In this document: piece by piece, positions 5,025-6,395 of the stretch | Numbering within the stretch: the stretch's first letter is position 1 | Layout of the letters: each line of letters begins with the position of its first letter | Source of the DNA: Phil1 sp964546125 | GTDB lineage: Bacteria; Bacillota; Clostridia; Christensenellales; CAG-138 | Assembly: GCA_964546125.1 (NCBI GenBank) | Contig: CAZJIS010000080.1 | Location: forward strand, 1 to 6,395 | Direction: 5' to 3' | DNA length: 6,395 nt | The notes under the pieces: generated by a model | What the model was told of the DNA's origin: nothing | Databases searched by the model: none | Seen by the model: only the letters and a program-made list of their open reading frames with translations | Position numbers and translations under genes: made by a program

Positions 5025-6395
5025 CATGACCCTGAAAAAAACCGCGATGCCCGAGCAGGACCCCAGGGAGCGCGCCGCCAATTTCAAGGAGGTCGCCCTC
5101 GGCTACGAGGAGGCGATGGCCCTTGCGGAAGCCTCCCGCTGCCTCAACTGCAAGCACCGGCCCTGCGTTGCCGGCTGCCCGGTGAACGTGCAGATCCCCG
5201 AGTTTATCGAACTTGTCAACCAGGGCGATTTCCTCGGCGCTTACGCGAAGATTCGCGAAACCAACGCTTTGCCCGCCGTGTGCGGCCGCGTTTGCCCGCA
5301 GGAAACGCAATGCGAACAGCGCTGCGTGCGCGGCCTCAAGGGCGAGCCGGTCGGCATCGGCAGGCTCGAGCGCTTCGTGGCCGATTATGCTATGGCCCAT
5401 GGCGACACCGCCGTTGAAACCGCGCCCGCTAACGGCAAGAAGGTCGCCGTGATCGGCTCCGGCCCCGCCGGTGTGACCTGCGCGGGGGATCTTGCAAAGC
5501 TCGGCTACAAGGTGACGCTTTTCGAGGCTCTCCACACCCCGGGCGGCGTGCTCTCCTACGGCATCCCCGAGTTCCGCCTGCCCAAGGACCTCGTGCGCCG
5601 TGAGATCGAGGGCGTGTGCAGCCTCGGCGTCGACATCCGGACCAACATGGTCATCGGCAAGTGCATTTCGCTCGACGAGCTGCTCGAGGAGGAAGGCTAC
5701 AGCGCCATTTTCATCGGCACGGGCGCGGGACTGCCAAGTTTCATGCACATTCCGGGCGAAAACCTTTCGGGCGTTTACAGCGCCAACGAGTTTTTGACCC
5801 GCATTAATTTAATGAAAGCCTACCGTTTCCCCGAAACGGACACGCCCGTGCGCGTGGGCCGCTGTGTCGCGGTCGTCGGCGGCGGCAATGTCGCCATGGA
5901 CGCAGCGCGCTGCGCCAAGCGCATGGGGGCGGAGAACGTTTACATCATCTACCGCCGCGGCGAAGCCGAAATGCCCGCCCGCCGCGAAGAGGTGCACCAC
6001 GCAAAAGAAGAGGGCATCGACTTCCGCCTCCTGTGCAACCCCACGGCCATTCAGGGGGACGATAAGGGTTTTGTGACCGCCATAGACTGCGTGGAAATGG
6101 AGCTTGGCGAACCGGATGCTTCTGGCCGCCGCCGCCCCGTGGTGAAGCCGGGCAGCGAATTCACGCTGCCGGTCGACACGGTGGTGATCGCCATCGGCCA
6201 ATCTCCCAACCCCTTGATCCGCAACACCACCCCCGGCCTTGAAACCGAGAAGTGGGGCGGCATCATCACCAACGAACAGGGCGAAACGAGCCGCGCCTAC
6301 GTTTATGCGGGCGGCGACGCCGTTTCGGGCGCGGCGACGGTCATCCTCGCGATGGGCGCGGGCAAGGTGGCCGCGGCGGCGATCCACGAAAAGCT
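5017..6395 (+). CDS. nfnB: NfnB: flavin/[4Fe-4S] large subunit of ferredoxin-NAD(P) transhydrogenase (3' end cut by window)
   Basis: 459 complete codons before the window edge, with no stop. The family runs to about 465-470 residues, so only a handful are missing. It is the large subunit of NfnAB and resembles the small subunit of glutamate synthase (GltD). In the characterised complex it holds the bifurcating FAD, two [4Fe-4S] clusters and the NADPH site, coupling oxidation of 2 NADPH to reduction of NAD+ and ferredoxin, or the reverse. Visible here are two N-terminal cysteine groups, Cys42/45/50/54 and Cys89/93/99/103, an FAD motif VIGSGPAG (145-152), GGVLSYGIPEFRLPK (176-190), a second nucleotide-binding fold VVGGGNVAMDAAR (286-298) followed by YRRGEAEMPAR (312-322), and the C-terminal flavin motif YAGGDAVSGAATVILAMGAGK (430-450). 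It directly follows nfnA with an 8-bp overlap. Alternatives are a stand-alone GltD-like oxidoreductase or the SudA subunit of sulfide dehydrogenase. The adjacent matching small subunit makes Nfn by far the most likely. Confidence 0.92.
   Translation, partial: MPNMTLKKTAMPEQDPRERAANFKEVALGYEEAMALAEASRCLNCKHRPCVAGCPVNVQIPEFIELVNQGDFLGAYAKIRETNALPAVCGRVCPQETQCEQRCVRGLKGEPVGIGRLERFVADYAMAHGDTAVETAPANGKKVAVIGSGPAGVTCAGDLAKLGYKVTLFEALHTPGGVLSYGIPEFRLPKDLVRREIEGVCSLGVDIRTNMVIGKCISLDELLEEEGYSAIFIGTGAGLPSFMHIPGENLSGVYSANEFLTRINLMKAYRFPETDTPVRVGRCVAVVGGGNVAMDAARCAKRMGAENVYIIYRRGEAEMPARREEVHHAKEEGIDFRLLCNPTAIQGDDKGFVTAIDCVEMELGEPDASGRRRPVVKPGSEFTLPVDTVVIAIGQSPNPLIRNTTPGLETEKWGGIITNEQGETSRAYVYAGGDAVSGAATVILAMGAGKVAAAAIHEK

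Noticed and set aside
4131..5748. Minus-strand open frames of 318 and 311 codons across nfnA and nfnB
   Set aside because: They are shadows of the well-supported plus-strand nfn genes. Their translations show no family features and they overlap each other.

Overview
The window is a GC-rich bacterial chromosomal segment, most plausibly from a high-GC member of the Clostridia (Firmicutes). This rests on three points: strong Shine-Dalgarno sequences, a galactokinase with the divergent 'GRTELGGNHTDHQ' signature that I associate with clostridial homologues, and an NfnAB pair typical of anaerobes. No rRNA, tRNA, CRISPR, insertion sequence or phage gene is visible. The assignment to a class is an inference.

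Layout. Bases 1-216 hold no gene I can support, only two hairpins. The stronger one (173-200) lies just past the stop of the first gene and is probably its terminator. Bases 217-1602 (minus strand) encode a 461-residue flotillin/SPFH-type membrane-anchored coiled-coil protein. A 147-bp divergent intergenic region (1603-1749) holds one promoter-like sequence for each direction. On the plus strand galK (1750-3042) and galE (3046-4035) lie 3 bp apart and form a Leloir-type galactose unit. After a 137-bp gap with its own extended -10 promoter come nfnA (4173-5024) and nfnB (from 5017, running off the right edge). These two overlap by 8 bp and are translationally coupled.

How the genes work together. 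GalK would phosphorylate galactose and GalE would interconvert UDP-galactose and UDP-glucose. The uridylyltransferase that normally links them (GalT) is not in the window. NfnA and NfnB form one flavin/iron-sulfur enzyme that couples NADH, NADPH and ferredoxin pools, usually by electron bifurcation. The flotillin, gal and nfn units look like separately transcribed neighbours; nothing in the sequence ties them to one pathway.

No undescribed multi-gene system was found. The points most worth checking are the substituted sugar-binding motif of the galactokinase, the seven-G run in the flotillin ribosome binding site, and which Nfn paralogue group the last two genes belong to.
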